NCBI RefSeq assembly: GCF_023223525.1
Contig: NZ_JALPRX010000120.1
Coordinates: forward strand, 1 to 46,152
Source of the DNA: Roseomonas acroporae
Lineage (GTDB): Bacteria > Pseudomonadota > Alphaproteobacteria > Acetobacterales > Acetobacteraceae
DNA length: 46,152 bases
Direction of reading: 5' to 3'
Shown here piece after piece: positions 8,233 to 16,629 of this stretch. Both the position numbers and the translations under genes were made by a program. Position 1 is the stretch's first letter. Every line of letters begins with the position of its first letter. Below the pieces are notes generated by a model. The model saw only the letters and a list, made by a program, of their open reading frames with translations, was not told the origin of the DNA and did not search any database.

Positions 8233-8999
8233 CGCAGACGATCCTGGCGCTCGGCTCGGGCGGCCTCGTCGGCTTCGTGCTCGGGCTGATCGGCGGCGGC
8301 GGCTCCGTCGTCGCGACGCCGCTGCTGCTCTACGCCGTCGGCCTGTCGCCGCACGTGGCGCTCGGCACCGGGGCGCTCGCCGTCTCGGCGAATGCCCTCG
8401 TCAACTTCGCCGGCCATGCCAGGGCCGGCAACGTCCGCTGGAACGTGGCCGGCATCTTCTCGGTCGCCGGCGTGCTCGGCGCGCTCCTGGGCTCGACTCT
8501 GGGCAAGGCGGTGGACGGGCAGCGCCTGGTGCTGCTCTTCGCCGCGATGATGGTGGTGATCGGGATCGCCATGCTGCGCCCGCGGCGCGGCGGCGGTCAG
8601 GCCGGGCCGATTGCGCTGACCGCGCCCATGGTGCTGCGGATCGGCGGCGTCGGCCTCGGCGTCGGGCTGCTCTCCGGCTTCTTCGGGATCGGTGGCGGCT
8701 TCCTGATCGTGCCCGGCCTGATCCTCGCCACCGGCATGCCGATGATCCACGCCGTCGGCACCTCGCTCCTCGCGGTCGGCGCCTTCGGGCTGGCGACGGC
8801 GCTCAATTACGCCGCCTCGGGCCTGGTGGACTGGGGCATCGCGGCGGAGTTCATCGCCGGCGGCATCGCCGGCGGCGCGCTCGGCATGCGCGCCGCCTGC
8901 CGGCTCGCCGCCGACCGCAACACGCTCAACCGCATCTTCGCCGCCATCGTCTTCGCCGTGGCCGCCTACATCGTCTGGCGCTCGGTCGGCCACGCCTGA
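8229..8999 (+). CDS. TauE/SafE-type sulfur anion permease
   Basis: 256 residues, nearly all hydrophobic, with the two-repeat layout of TauE/SafE (DUF81) permeases: an N-terminal GSGGLVGFVLGLIGGGGSVV and a second-half GLLSGFFGIGGGFLIVPGL, both carrying the GxGGG signature, with about eight membrane segments. In bigR operons this protein exports sulfite or thiosulfate made by sulfide oxidation. It starts at ATG 8229 overlapping the bigR stop; a 32-bp gap with GGAGGAGG follows before the dioxygenase. Confidence 0.9.
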   Translation: MTQTILALGSGGLVGFVLGLIGGGGSVVATPLLLYAVGLSPHVALGTGALAVSANALVNFAGHARAGNVRWNVAGIFSVAGVLGALLGSTLGKAVDGQRLVLLFAAMMVVIGIAMLRPRRGGGQAGPIALTAPMVLRIGGVGLGVGLLSGFFGIGGGFLIVPGLILATGMPMIHAVGTSLLAVGAFGLATALNYAASGLVDWGIAAEFIAGGIAGGALGMRAACRLAADRNTLNRIFAAIVFAVAAYIVWRSVGHA

Positions 9000-9031
9000 C
9001 AGCCGTGCACCGCAGGAGGAGGCCAACCAGG

Positions 9032-9925
9032 ATGTCCCACATCGCCGCCGGCACCGACCTCTCGATCAAGCCCGAGGTCACGCCCTTCTTCGATCCGGAC
9101 ACCAACACCATCAGCTACGTGGTGAAGGATCCCGGCTCCTCCGCCTGCGCCGTCGTGGACGGCGTGCTCGACCTGGACTACGCCGCCGGCCGCATCGCCA
9201 CCCGCTCCGCCGATACGATCATCGCCTACGTGCAGGGCCATGGCCTGACGGTGGAGTGGCTGATCGAGACGCACGTGCATGCCGACCACCTCTCGGCCGC
9301 CCCCTACATCCAGGCGCGGCTCGGCGGGAGGATCGGCATCGGCGAACGCATCACCGTCGTGCAGGAGACCTTCGGCAAGGTGTTCAACGAGGGCACCGAG
9401 TGGCGCCGCGACGGCAGCGAGTTCGACCGCCTCTTCAAGGACGGCGACACCTACATGGTGGGCGGGATGCGCTGCGTCGCCCTGCACACGCCGGGCCATA
9501 CGCCCGCCTGCACGACGCATGTGATGGGCGACGCCGCCTTCGTCGGCGACACGCTGTTCATGCCGGATGGCGGCACGGCGCGCGCCGACTTCCCGGGCGG
9601 CGACGCCCGCGTGCTGTTCCGCTCGATCCGCCGCGTGCTGGAGCTGCCGGGCGGGACGCGGCTCTTCATGTGCCACGACTACGGCCCGAACGGCCGCGAG
9701 ATACGCTGGGAGACGACGGTCGCCGCCGAGCGGACGGGGAACATCCATGTCCGCGACGGCATGACGGAGGAGGCGTTCGTCGCGATGCGCACCGCGCGCG
9801 ACGCGACGCTCGCCATGCCGCGCCTGATCATCCCCTCGATCCAGGTGAACATGCATGCCGGCCGACTGCCGAAGCCGGCCGGGGACGGCAGGCGCTTCCT
9901 CAAGGTCCCGCTGGATGCGTTCTGA
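9032..9925 (+). CDS. blh: Persulfide dioxygenase (ETHE1/Blh type)
   Basis: Metallo-beta-lactamase-fold, non-haem iron enzyme that oxidises glutathione persulfide to sulfite. 297 residues. The metal motif THVHADH (H81, H83, D85, H86), the later CVALHTPGHTPAC and VGDTLFMPDGGTARADFPGG are typical of the ETHE1/Blh group. It lacks an attached rhodanese or DUF442 domain; that domain is fused to the next gene instead. Start ATG 9032, with AGGAGGAGG a little further upstream than ideal. Downstream gap 16 bp. Cytoplasmic. It works with SQR, which makes the persulfide, and with the permease, which removes sulfite. Confidence 0.92.
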   Translation: MSHIAAGTDLSIKPEVTPFFDPDTNTISYVVKDPGSSACAVVDGVLDLDYAAGRIATRSADTIIAYVQGHGLTVEWLIETHVHADHLSAAPYIQARLGGRIGIGERITVVQETFGKVFNEGTEWRRDGSEFDRLFKDGDTYMVGGMRCVALHTPGHTPACTTHVMGDAAFVGDTLFMPDGGTARADFPGGDARVLFRSIRRVLELPGGTRLFMCHDYGPNGREIRWETTVAAERTGNIHVRDGMTEEAFVAMRTARDATLAMPRLIIPSIQVNMHAGRLPKPAGDGRRFLKVPLDAF

Positions 9926-9941
9926 AAGGGAGGCGGGTGCC

Positions 9942-11615
9942 ATGGAGGTGAAGTCCCTGACGCCGACCGTCTCGGTCGCGCCGCAGATCCTGCCGGAGGA
10001 GGTCGCCGCGCTCGCCGCCGCCGGCTTCCGTGCGATCCTCTGCAACCGGCCGGATGGCGAGGGCGCCGACCAGCCGGGCTTCGGGGAGGTGGCGCGGGCG
10101 GCGTCCCTCGCCGGGCTCGAGGCCGCCTACCTGCCGGTCGCCTCCGGCAAGGTCACCGATGCGGAGGCGGAGGCCTTCGCGCGGCTGCTCGACCGCCTGC
10201 CGAAGCCGGTGCTGGCCTACTGCCGCACCGGCACGCGCTCCGCGACGCTCTGGTCGCTCGCCGAGGCCGCGCGCGGCCGGCCGCTGCCGGAGATCGTCGC
10301 CGCCGCGAAGGCGGCCGGCCACGACATGGCGGCGGTGGCGCGCCGCATCGCCAATGGCGGCCGCACGCCGACCGGCGGCGGCGGGATCCGGCACGAGGTG
10401 GTGGTGGTCGGCGGCGGCGCCGCGGGCATCGCCGTCGCCTCGAGCCTGAGGGCGCGCAAGCCCGACCTCGACATCGCCATCGTCGATCCGGCCGACATCC
10501 ACTACTACCAGCCCGGCTGGACGATGGTGGGCGGCGGCGTCTTCGACCCGCGTCGGACGGCGAAGACCATGGCCTCCCTCATCCCGCCCGGGGTGACGTG
10601 GATCAGGGCCGCGGTCGCCGCCTTCGAGCCGGAGAACGACGCCATCATCCTCGATGGCTGCCGCGTCGTCACCTACGGGAAGCTCGTCGTCGCGCCGGGG
10701 CTCAAGCTCGACTGGGGCGGGATCGAGGGGCTGGCGGAAACGCTCGGCCGCAACGGCGTCACCTCCAACTACCGCTACGACCTGGCGCCCTACACGTGGG
10801 AGCTGGTGCAGGGCCTGAAGCGCGGCACGGCGGTCTTCACCCAGCCGCCCATGCCCATCAAGTGCGCCGGCGCGCCGCAGAAGGCGATGTACCTGGCGGC
10901 CGACCACTGGCGCGCGGCCGGCGTGCTGAAGGACGTGGACATCCGGTTCTGCAACGCCGGCGCGGTGCTGTTCGGCGTGAAGGACTACGTCCCGGCGCTG
11001 ATGGAGTACGTGCGGCGCTACGGCATCAACCTGCACTTCCAGGAGACGCTGACGCGCATCGACGGCCCGGCCCGCACCGCGTGGTTCACCCGCATCGGCC
11101 CCGGCGGCGCGACGGAGACGGTGGAGCGGCGCTTCGACATGATCCATGTCGTGCCCCCGCAGGTCGCGCCGGACTTCCTGCGCGTCTCGCCGCTGGCGGA
11201 CGGGGCGGGCTGGATGGACGTGGACCAGGCGACGCTGCGCCACAGGCGCTACCCCGGCATCTACGGCCTGGGCGACGCCTGCAACGCGCCGAACGCCAAG
11301 ACGGCCGCGGCCGCGCGCAAGCAGGCGCCAATCGTCGCCCACAACCTGCTGCGCGACATGGGCGCGGTGCAGGGAGGCGACGCGATCTACGACGGCTACG
11401 GCTCCTGCCCGCTGACCGTCGAGCGGGGGAAGATCGTGCTGGCCGAGTTCGGCTTCGGCGGCAGGCTCCTGCCGAGCTTCCCCGCCTGGCTGATCGACGG
11501 CCGCCGCCCGAGCCGCCTCGCCTGGCTGCTCAAGGAGCGGATGCTGCCCTGGATGTATTGGAAGGCGATGCTGCGCGGGCGCGAGTGGCTGGCCAGGCCG
11601 GAACTCGCGGCCTGA
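9942..11615 (+). CDS. DUF442 phosphatase-like domain fused to sulfide:quinone reductase
   Basis: 557 residues, two parts. Residues 1-110 are a DUF442/Blh-type domain with the C(X4)R loop YCRTGTRS (C94, R99), a rhodanese/tyrosine-phosphatase-like active site. From about 150 follows a flavoprotein of the SQR type: FAD motif VVVVGGGAAGIAV (157-162), PPMPIKCAGAPQKAMY with a redox cysteine, FCNAGAVLFGVKDY, and GLGDACNAPNAKTAAAARKQ. SQR oxidises sulfide at the membrane and passes electrons to quinone. AAAGGGAGG precedes ATG 9942. The fusion puts persulfide handling and sulfide oxidation in one chain. Followed by a broken YeeE gene. Confidence 0.9.
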   Translation: MEVKSLTPTVSVAPQILPEEVAALAAAGFRAILCNRPDGEGADQPGFGEVARAASLAGLEAAYLPVASGKVTDAEAEAFARLLDRLPKPVLAYCRTGTRSATLWSLAEAARGRPLPEIVAAAKAAGHDMAAVARRIANGGRTPTGGGGIRHEVVVVGGGAAGIAVASSLRARKPDLDIAIVDPADIHYYQPGWTMVGGGVFDPRRTAKTMASLIPPGVTWIRAAVAAFEPENDAIILDGCRVVTYGKLVVAPGLKLDWGGIEGLAETLGRNGVTSNYRYDLAPYTWELVQGLKRGTAVFTQPPMPIKCAGAPQKAMYLAADHWRAAGVLKDVDIRFCNAGAVLFGVKDYVPALMEYVRRYGINLHFQETLTRIDGPARTAWFTRIGPGGATETVERRFDMIHVVPPQVAPDFLRVSPLADGAGWMDVDQATLRHRRYPGIYGLGDACNAPNAKTAAAARKQAPIVAHNLLRDMGAVQGGDAIYDGYGSCPLTVERGKIVLAEFGFGGRLLPSFPAWLIDGRRPSRLAWLLKERMLPWMYWKAMLRGREWLARPELAA

Positions 11616-11637
11616 CCGGCGGGGAAGGGGATCACCG

Positions 11638-11765
11638 ATGACGGGCTTCAGCCCGTCGCCGCCGCCGGCGGCGTGCTGATCGGCGCCTCGGCGTCCCTGC
11701 TGTGGCTGGCGCCGGGCCGGATCGCCGGGATCAGCGGGATCCCGGGCGGGCAGCTCTACGGCTAG
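11638..11765 (+). pseudogene. YeeE/YedE sulfur-transport gene, N-terminal stump
   Basis: After ATG 11638, with GGGGAAGGGG upstream, the right protein is found only after a one-base shift: LQPVAAAGGVLIGASASLLW, then LAPGRIAGISGI, matching the first helix of YeeE/YedE (DUF395) transporters. The reading frame then meets TAG at 11763-11765, which is part of the CTAG end of repeat A. So the gene carries a frameshift and is cut after about 40 codons. It was probably the last gene of the sulfide operon. Confidence 0.7.
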
Positions 11766-11869
11766 AGCATTTTCAAGCTGAGCGTCCTCGCTCAGCGGCT
11801 CGGAAAATGCGAAAAATCAAAAGGCTAGAGCCGTTCCGGCCTGATACAGTCAGGCTGGATCGGCTCTAG
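11762..11869 (+). repeat. Two-hairpin repeat, copy A
   Basis: CTAG at both ends. Hairpin 1: GCATTTTC ... GAAAATGC enclosing GCTGAGCG/CGCTCAGC. Then an A-rich linker (GAAAAATCAAAAGG). Hairpin 2: AGAGCCG ... CGGCTCT enclosing GCCTGA/TCAGGC. Nearly identical to copy B (17887-17992) and to the reverse complement of copy C (32289-32395). Confidence 0.9.
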
Positions 11870-11874
11870 CGCGC

Positions 11875-12213
11875 ATGGCGGCCCTGGCGCACGACACGCT
11901 GCCGGAGGGCTTCGGCTTCGAATGGACCGGCCTTGCCCTGCAGGAGCGCGAGGCAGGTGCCGAGACCCTGCTGATCGTCCTGGCGGGCATCATCTTCACC
12001 TACATGTTCCTCGTCGCCCAGTACGAGGGCTGGAGCGTCCCCGTCGCCGTGATGCTGTCGGTCTCGGGAGCGGGCGCGGCGAGCCGGCGGTCGATCGGGA
12101 TGACGCTGTTCGGCGGACTGCTGGTGGGAACGCTGCTCGGCCTGATCGTGATTCCCGTTCTGTACGTGGCAGTCCAGACCATGCGCGAGAGGGTCAAGAA
12201 GCTTTTCCGATAG
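11875..12213 (+). pseudogene. RND efflux pump (AcrB/HAE1 type), internally deleted stump
   Basis: 112 codons that join two distant parts of an RND pump of about 1040 residues: LPEGFGFEWTGLALQEREAG, then the membrane helix LLIVLAGIIFTYMFLVAQYE with GWSVPVAVMLSV, is directly followed by GAGAASRRSIGMTLFGGLLV and the last helix. In intact pumps roughly 100 residues, including the RLRPILMT region, separate these. The deletion is in frame. The 5' nine tenths are also missing, replaced by repeat A five bases upstream. Not functional as a pump. Confidence 0.8.
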
Positions 12214-12271
12214 GAGGTGCTCGTTTGACGGATCGTGACACCCGCCGGCATCCGGCCGGCCTCGCGCGGGC

Positions 12272-12361
12272 GAACTCCTGGCCGAGCGGGACATCACCGT
12301 CACCCACGAGAGCATCCGCCGCTGGCGCCTGCGCTTCGGCGCCGGCTTTGCCCCGCGGATG
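12272..12361 (+). mobile_element. IS6-family transposase, N-terminal fragment
   Basis: The plus strand reads ELLAERDITVTHESIRRWRL then RFGAGFA, matching the N-terminal ELLAERGIxVSxExIRRWxxKFG motif of IS6/IS26-type transposases. Only about 30 codons remain; it stops just beyond the 3' end of prpF. No terminal repeats seen. Confidence 0.6.
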
Positions 12362-12379
12362 CCTCTCTTCGAAGGGCGG

Positions 12380-13534
12380 TCAGGCGGCGGCCCTGGGCAC
12401 CCAGACACGGCCGTCGAACAGGCGCCGCGCGGTGCGGTAGAAGGAGCCGGCGCGCGCCACCCACTGCCCGCCTTCCTCCGCGACATCCGCGCCGACGGTG
12501 AGGATGCCGGAGGGCATGCCGATGCGCAGCGGACCGGCCGCCGCGATCCCGGTCGGCAGCATCTCCGCGACCACCGTGCCTTCGATGCGCGCGGCGACGG
12601 CGGTGCAGAGCGAGACGGTGAGCGGCAGGGCGCGATGCGGCTGGCCGTTGGAGATCACCCGCGCCGCGAAGTCCATGTCGCCGGTGCGGATGGCCTCGCC
12701 CGAGAGGGTCGGCGCTTCGGCGGCCGGGCTGACGAAGCCGACATAGGGCACGGTGCTGATCCGCCGCGCCGACTCCACGTCCGGCGCGATGCCCATCAGC
12801 ACCGAGCCCTGCACGCGGATGTCGTTGAGCAGCGTCAGGATGTCGGGATTGGCCTCGATCTGGTCCGGCAGTTCCAGCCCGGTCAGGCCGATGTCGCGCG
12901 CGCGGACGAAGACGGCGGCGTTGGCGGCATCGATCAGCGAGGCCTCGACCGTGCCGAAGCCCGGCACGTCCAGCCGGTCGAGCACCTTGCCGCTCGGCAG
13001 CAGCCGGCCCGTGGTCGCGCCGCCCGGCTGCACGAAGTCCAGCCGGATCGGCGCCCCGGTGCCGCCGACGCCGGGGATGGCGAGTTCGCCCTCGTACACC
13101 ACCCGGCCCTCCGCCACCGGGAAGGTGGCGTGGATGATCTTCCGCGTGTTGGTGTTGTAGATGCGCACCGTCGCGCTGTCGCCGTCGGCGCGCACCAGCC
13201 CCTCCTCCACGGCGAAGGGGCCGACGGCGGAGCTCATGTTGCCGCAATTGCCCTTGTAGTCGACCCGCGCCTCGCGGATCAGCACCTGGCCGAAGGTGTA
13301 GTCGATGTCGGCATCCTCGCGCGCGGAGGGGGCGAGCACGCAGACCTTGGAGAGCGAGGAGACGCCGCCGCCCATGCCGTCGAGCTGCCGGCCGTTGGGA
13401 TCGGGCGTGCCCATGGCGGCGGTGAAGATGGCGTCCCACTCGGCACGGTCGGCCGGCAGGTCGCAGGCATGGAACATGATGGCCTTGCTGGTGCCGCCAC
13501 GCATGAAGACGGCGGGGATGGGGTACTGGGGCAT
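12380..13534 (-). CDS. PrpF-family isomerase (4-oxalomesaconate tautomerase/aconitate isomerase-like)
   Basis: 384 residues, diaminopimelate-epimerase-like fold in two similar halves. Starts with MPQYPIPAVFMRGGTSKAIM, the family's signature N-terminus, and has GNCGNMSSAVGPFA with the conserved cysteine and FVQPGGATTGRLLPSG. PrpF/GalD/LigU proteins isomerise or tautomerise unsaturated tricarboxylic acids, as in the 2-methylcitrate cycle or gallate/protocatechuate 4,5-cleavage. Neither AcnD nor the gallate genes is next door, so the substrate stays open. ATG 13534 is preceded by GAGGA on the minus strand. It lies about 400 bp downstream of the asparaginase in the same direction; co-transcription is possible but not shown. 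Confidence 0.85.
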   Translation of the reverse strand: MPQYPIPAVFMRGGTSKAIMFHACDLPADRAEWDAIFTAAMGTPDPNGRQLDGMGGGVSSLSKVCVLAPSAREDADIDYTFGQVLIREARVDYKGNCGNMSSAVGPFAVEEGLVRADGDSATVRIYNTNTRKIIHATFPVAEGRVVYEGELAIPGVGGTGAPIRLDFVQPGGATTGRLLPSGKVLDRLDVPGFGTVEASLIDAANAAVFVRARDIGLTGLELPDQIEANPDILTLLNDIRVQGSVLMGIAPDVESARRISTVPYVGFVSPAAEAPTLSGEAIRTGDMDFAARVISNGQPHRALPLTVSLCTAVAARIEGTVVAEMLPTGIAAAGPLRIGMPSGILTVGADVAEEGGQWVARAGSFYRTARRLFDGRVWVPRAAA

Positions 13535-13931
13535 GGCGTTTCCTCGGACGATCGGGGGTGGAGGGAGCGTCACCGCGGCATGCGGGCGGGGATTCGGGCA
13601 GGCGGGTGACGGGCGGCCCACCGGCCCGCTCCGCGACGATGCCGGCAAGGTCATGAGGCCTCCTCGTCGCGCGCGGAGGCGCCCGGCAGCCCGGTCGGCC
13701 CGCCGTCGCGGGGCATCCGCACCTTCTCGCGGCCGGCATCGGTCCGGTGATCGGCCAGCAGGCGGGACGCCTCGGCGCGCTCGCCCGGCTCCGGGAACGC
13801 GATGCCGGCGAGCGGCGTCGGCCTTGAAGGGCAAGCGGGTTTCTTCCCGATGGTTGGGGGCAACCTCGATCCTACCGCAAGCCCTTCCCGTCGCCGACCC
13901 ATGGACCACGCTTGCCGGCCCGGAACATCGC
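13535..13931. other. Gap between asparaginase and prpF, possible gene stump
   Basis: On the minus strand an open frame ends at TGA near 13651 with GIAFPEPGERAEASRLLADH and GREKVRMPRDGGPTGLPG. This looks more protein-like than random GC-rich frames and may be the tail of a deleted gene. I cannot assign a family. The region may also carry the prpF promoter. Confidence 0.3.
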
Positions 13932-14921
13932 CTACCGGTAGGGCAGGAAAGCGCCGGCCACCGTGTCCCGTCCGCTGCCCTCACGCAGCGCGCAGCCGAG
14001 CAGCAGCCTGGCCTTGAGGCCGGAGAGGATGCCCGCCGGCACCACGCCGCGCGCGATGAGGTCGATCTCGGCGCCGGGATAGGCGTAGGTGCGCGTGAAC
14101 ACCGGCCCGGTCATGCAGCGCGAGGCCAGCACCACCGGGATGCGCGCCGCCAGCTCGCCCACCAGCGGCGCGGCCTCGGCGGGTACGTGGCCGGCGCCCA
14201 TCCCCTCCAGCACCGCGCCCTCGTAGCCGAGATCCGGCAGGGTGCGCAGCAGCCTTCCGTCATCGCCCATCGCCCACTTCACCAGCGCCACCGGCCGCGG
14301 CGGGCCGGCATCGGCCGGCAGGGTCGGCAGCCGCGCCACGCGGGCGAAGAAGCGCGGCTCGCCTTCCGCCACCGCGCCGACCGGGCCCATCAGCGGCGAG
14401 GCGAAGGCCGAGGGCAGGGTGGTGTGCGACTTCTGCACGAAGCGGGCGGCGTGGATGTCGTAGTTCAGCACCGCCAGCGCGCCGAGCCCGCGCGCCTCGG
14501 CCGAGGCGGCCACCCGCACCGCGGCGAGCAGGTTGGCCGGGCCGTCGGCGCCCGGTGCGTCGGCGCCGCGCATCGCGCCGGTCACCACCACCGGCCGGTC
14601 GCCGCCCACCAGCAGGTCGAGCAGGAAGGCCGATTCCTCGATCGTGTCGGTGCCCTGGACCACCACCGCCCCGTCGCAGCCGGCGGCGAAGCCCGCCCCG
14701 ATCCGCCGCGCCACCGCGACGAGGTTCTCCGGCGTGAGCGAGGGGCTGGGCAGCCGGAACGGGGTCTCGGCCTCGATGTCGGCGACGGCCGACAGGGCCG
14801 GCACGGCGGCGATCAGCTCCGCCGCGCCGAGGCGGGGCACGATGCCCCCCGCCCCGGCCGCCGCCGGCACCATGGTGATGGTGCCGCCGAGCGAGAGGAT
14901 CAGCAGGCGCGGGCGGCGCAC
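13932..14921 (-). CDS. L-asparaginase (type I/II family)
   Basis: Hydrolyses L-asparagine to aspartate and ammonia. 329 residues. Both asparaginase signatures are visible: LLILSLGGTITM near the N-terminus (nucleophile threonine T14) and VVVQGTDTIEESAF (T91, D92), with ARFVQKSHT providing the K164 position. No signal peptide, so likely cytoplasmic. The start is GTG 14921, only one base after the stop of the upstream transporter (TAA at 14925-14923), so translation is probably coupled. Last gene of a glutaminase-transporter-asparaginase unit. Confidence 0.9.
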   Translation of the reverse strand: MRRPRLLILSLGGTITMVPAAAGAGGIVPRLGAAELIAAVPALSAVADIEAETPFRLPSPSLTPENLVAVARRIGAGFAAGCDGAVVVQGTDTIEESAFLLDLLVGGDRPVVVTGAMRGADAPGADGPANLLAAVRVAASAEARGLGALAVLNYDIHAARFVQKSHTTLPSAFASPLMGPVGAVAEGEPRFFARVARLPTLPADAGPPRPVALVKWAMGDDGRLLRTLPDLGYEGAVLEGMGAGHVPAEAAPLVGELAARIPVVLASRCMTGPVFTRTYAYPGAEIDLIARGVVPAGILSGLKARLLLGCALREGSGRDTVAGAFLPYR

Positions 14922-14922
14922 C

Positions 14923-16581
14923 TTACGCCCCCTTCCCCGCCGCCCCGACTCCCGCCCCTCGGTCGGGCGGGATCTCGCCCGGCCGGTAGGCGGGCAGGCG
15001 GCTGGCCGGGATCAGGGCGAGCAGCGCGACGCCGGCCATCAGCAGCAGCCCGATCTTGAGCGCCTGCAACCGCGCCTCGGCGTTGATCCGCACCGCCTCG
15101 GCCACCTGCGCCGGATCGGCCGAGGTGCGCGCCATGATGTCGCCCAGCCGGTCGTTGCTGACGAAGTTGAGGCTGTCGAGATCGACCTCGGCCTGGATGT
15201 TCGCCGGCAGCAGCGGGTTCTCGTTGAGGCGGTAGAGGATGCCGGCGCTGAGCAGCCCCACCAGCAGCGCGCCGGCGACGGCCGTGCCGACGCCGGCGGC
15301 GAGGTTCTGCGTGGTGCCGCGCAGCGAGCCGACATCGCCGGCCAGCTCCTTCGGCGCCGCCGTCACCAGCACGTTGAACACCAGCGTCACCAGCGCGCCC
15401 TGGCCGATGCCGAACACGATCAGCCCGAGCATGACGGCGACCGCCGTCCAGTCGTTGCGCACCACCCAGGCGAGCCAGAGCAGGCCGACGATGCAGAGCG
15501 CGAAGCCGCCCTGCGCGATGCGGCGCGGCGTGACCGTCTTGTAGAGGCGCACCACCAGCATCGCGGTGAAGAACACGGTGAGGTTGAAGGGCAGCATCGC
15601 GATCGCCGTCTCGATCGGGGTGCGCCCCTGCACGATCTGGATGTAGAGCGGCACGGTGAAGTTCAGCATCGCCTCCAGCGCGACGACGGTGAACATCGCG
15701 TAGACCGCGGCCCGCTCCTCGCCCGAGGTGATCACCCGCAGGTCGAGCAGCGGCGTGCGCCCCGCCGCCGCCTGCCGGCGCGACCACAGGATGAAGCATT
15801 GCAGCAGGACGATGCCGACCACGATCATCGCCGGGGCGGGCGAGAGGCCGAGCAGGCTGAAGGGCGCGCCCGGCCGCGCGACGCCGAGGCCCCAGCGGTT
15901 CAGGTTGTTGAAGCCGAAGACGATGAGGATGATCGAGGCGGCGGCCAGCACCACGCCGACCAGGTCGATGCGGACCTCCGGCCGGCCCGGATCCGGCTTC
16001 AGCCGGAAGGTGAGGAAGAACACCAGGAAGGCCAGGACGACGAGGATGCCGAAGACCGGCCGCCAGCCGATGAAGGTGCCGAGCAGGCCGCCGATCAGGA
16101 AGGCGGCGACGCCCGCCCCGGCGCGGGCCGAGCCGAGCGCGCCGACCGCCGTCGCCTGCTGCTGCCCGCGGTAGTGGTTGGCGATCAGCGCCACCAGCGC
16201 CGGCACGATCACCGCCGCCGCCAGCCCGGCGAGGAGCTGCGCCGCCAGCATCACGGTGGCGACCGGGCTGATCACCATCAGCACCTGCGCCACCGCGAAC
16301 AGGCCGATGACGGCGCGGAAGACGCGCGTCGCGCCGAAGCGCTGCACCAGCTTGGCGCCGAGCATGACGAAGCCCGCCACCGCCAGCGAGTACATCACGA
16401 TGCCGGTGGCGACCGTGGTCGGCGGCACGCCGAAGCTCGCCACCATGCCGCTCAGAGAGACCGGCAGCGCCGCGACGTTGAAGGACATCAGCACCTGGGC
16501 GAGCGCGATGCAGATCATCGGCGTCCAGGATTCGCGCGCCTCCGCCAGCGCCGGTGTATCGGCAGCCGCTGTACCACTCAT
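14923..16581 (-). CDS. DHA2-type MFS transporter (14 membrane segments)
   Basis: 552 residues, polytopic, EmrB/QacA-type major facilitator. Helix 1 is WTPMICIALAQVLMSFNVAA; the loop after helix 2 has MLGAKLVQRFGATRVF and motif C lies around GSARAGAGVAAFLIGG. A large non-membrane loop with VDLDSLNFVSNDRLGDIMAR precedes the last helix. Such proteins usually export drugs or metabolites by proton antiport. Its position between glutaminase and asparaginase suggests a substrate related to amide amino acids or their acidic products, which is inference. It follows glsA after 48 bp. Confidence 0.9.
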   Translation of the reverse strand: MSGTAAADTPALAEARESWTPMICIALAQVLMSFNVAALPVSLSGMVASFGVPPTTVATGIVMYSLAVAGFVMLGAKLVQRFGATRVFRAVIGLFAVAQVLMVISPVATVMLAAQLLAGLAAAVIVPALVALIANHYRGQQQATAVGALGSARAGAGVAAFLIGGLLGTFIGWRPVFGILVVLAFLVFFLTFRLKPDPGRPEVRIDLVGVVLAAASIILIVFGFNNLNRWGLGVARPGAPFSLLGLSPAPAMIVVGIVLLQCFILWSRRQAAAGRTPLLDLRVITSGEERAAVYAMFTVVALEAMLNFTVPLYIQIVQGRTPIETAIAMLPFNLTVFFTAMLVVRLYKTVTPRRIAQGGFALCIVGLLWLAWVVRNDWTAVAVMLGLIVFGIGQGALVTLVFNVLVTAAPKELAGDVGSLRGTTQNLAAGVGTAVAGALLVGLLSAGILYRLNENPLLPANIQAEVDLDSLNFVSNDRLGDIMARTSADPAQVAEAVRINAEARLQALKIGLLLMAGVALLALIPASRLPAYRPGEIPPDRGAGVGAAGKGA

Positions 16582-16629
16582 GAATCGTTTCCTCCGCTGG
16601 CGGTTTCGGGCGTCGTCCGGCGGCCGCCG

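Noticed and set aside
12359-13609. 416-codon plus-strand frame opposite prpF
   Set aside because: Antisense shadow of a gene with conserved PrpF signatures.
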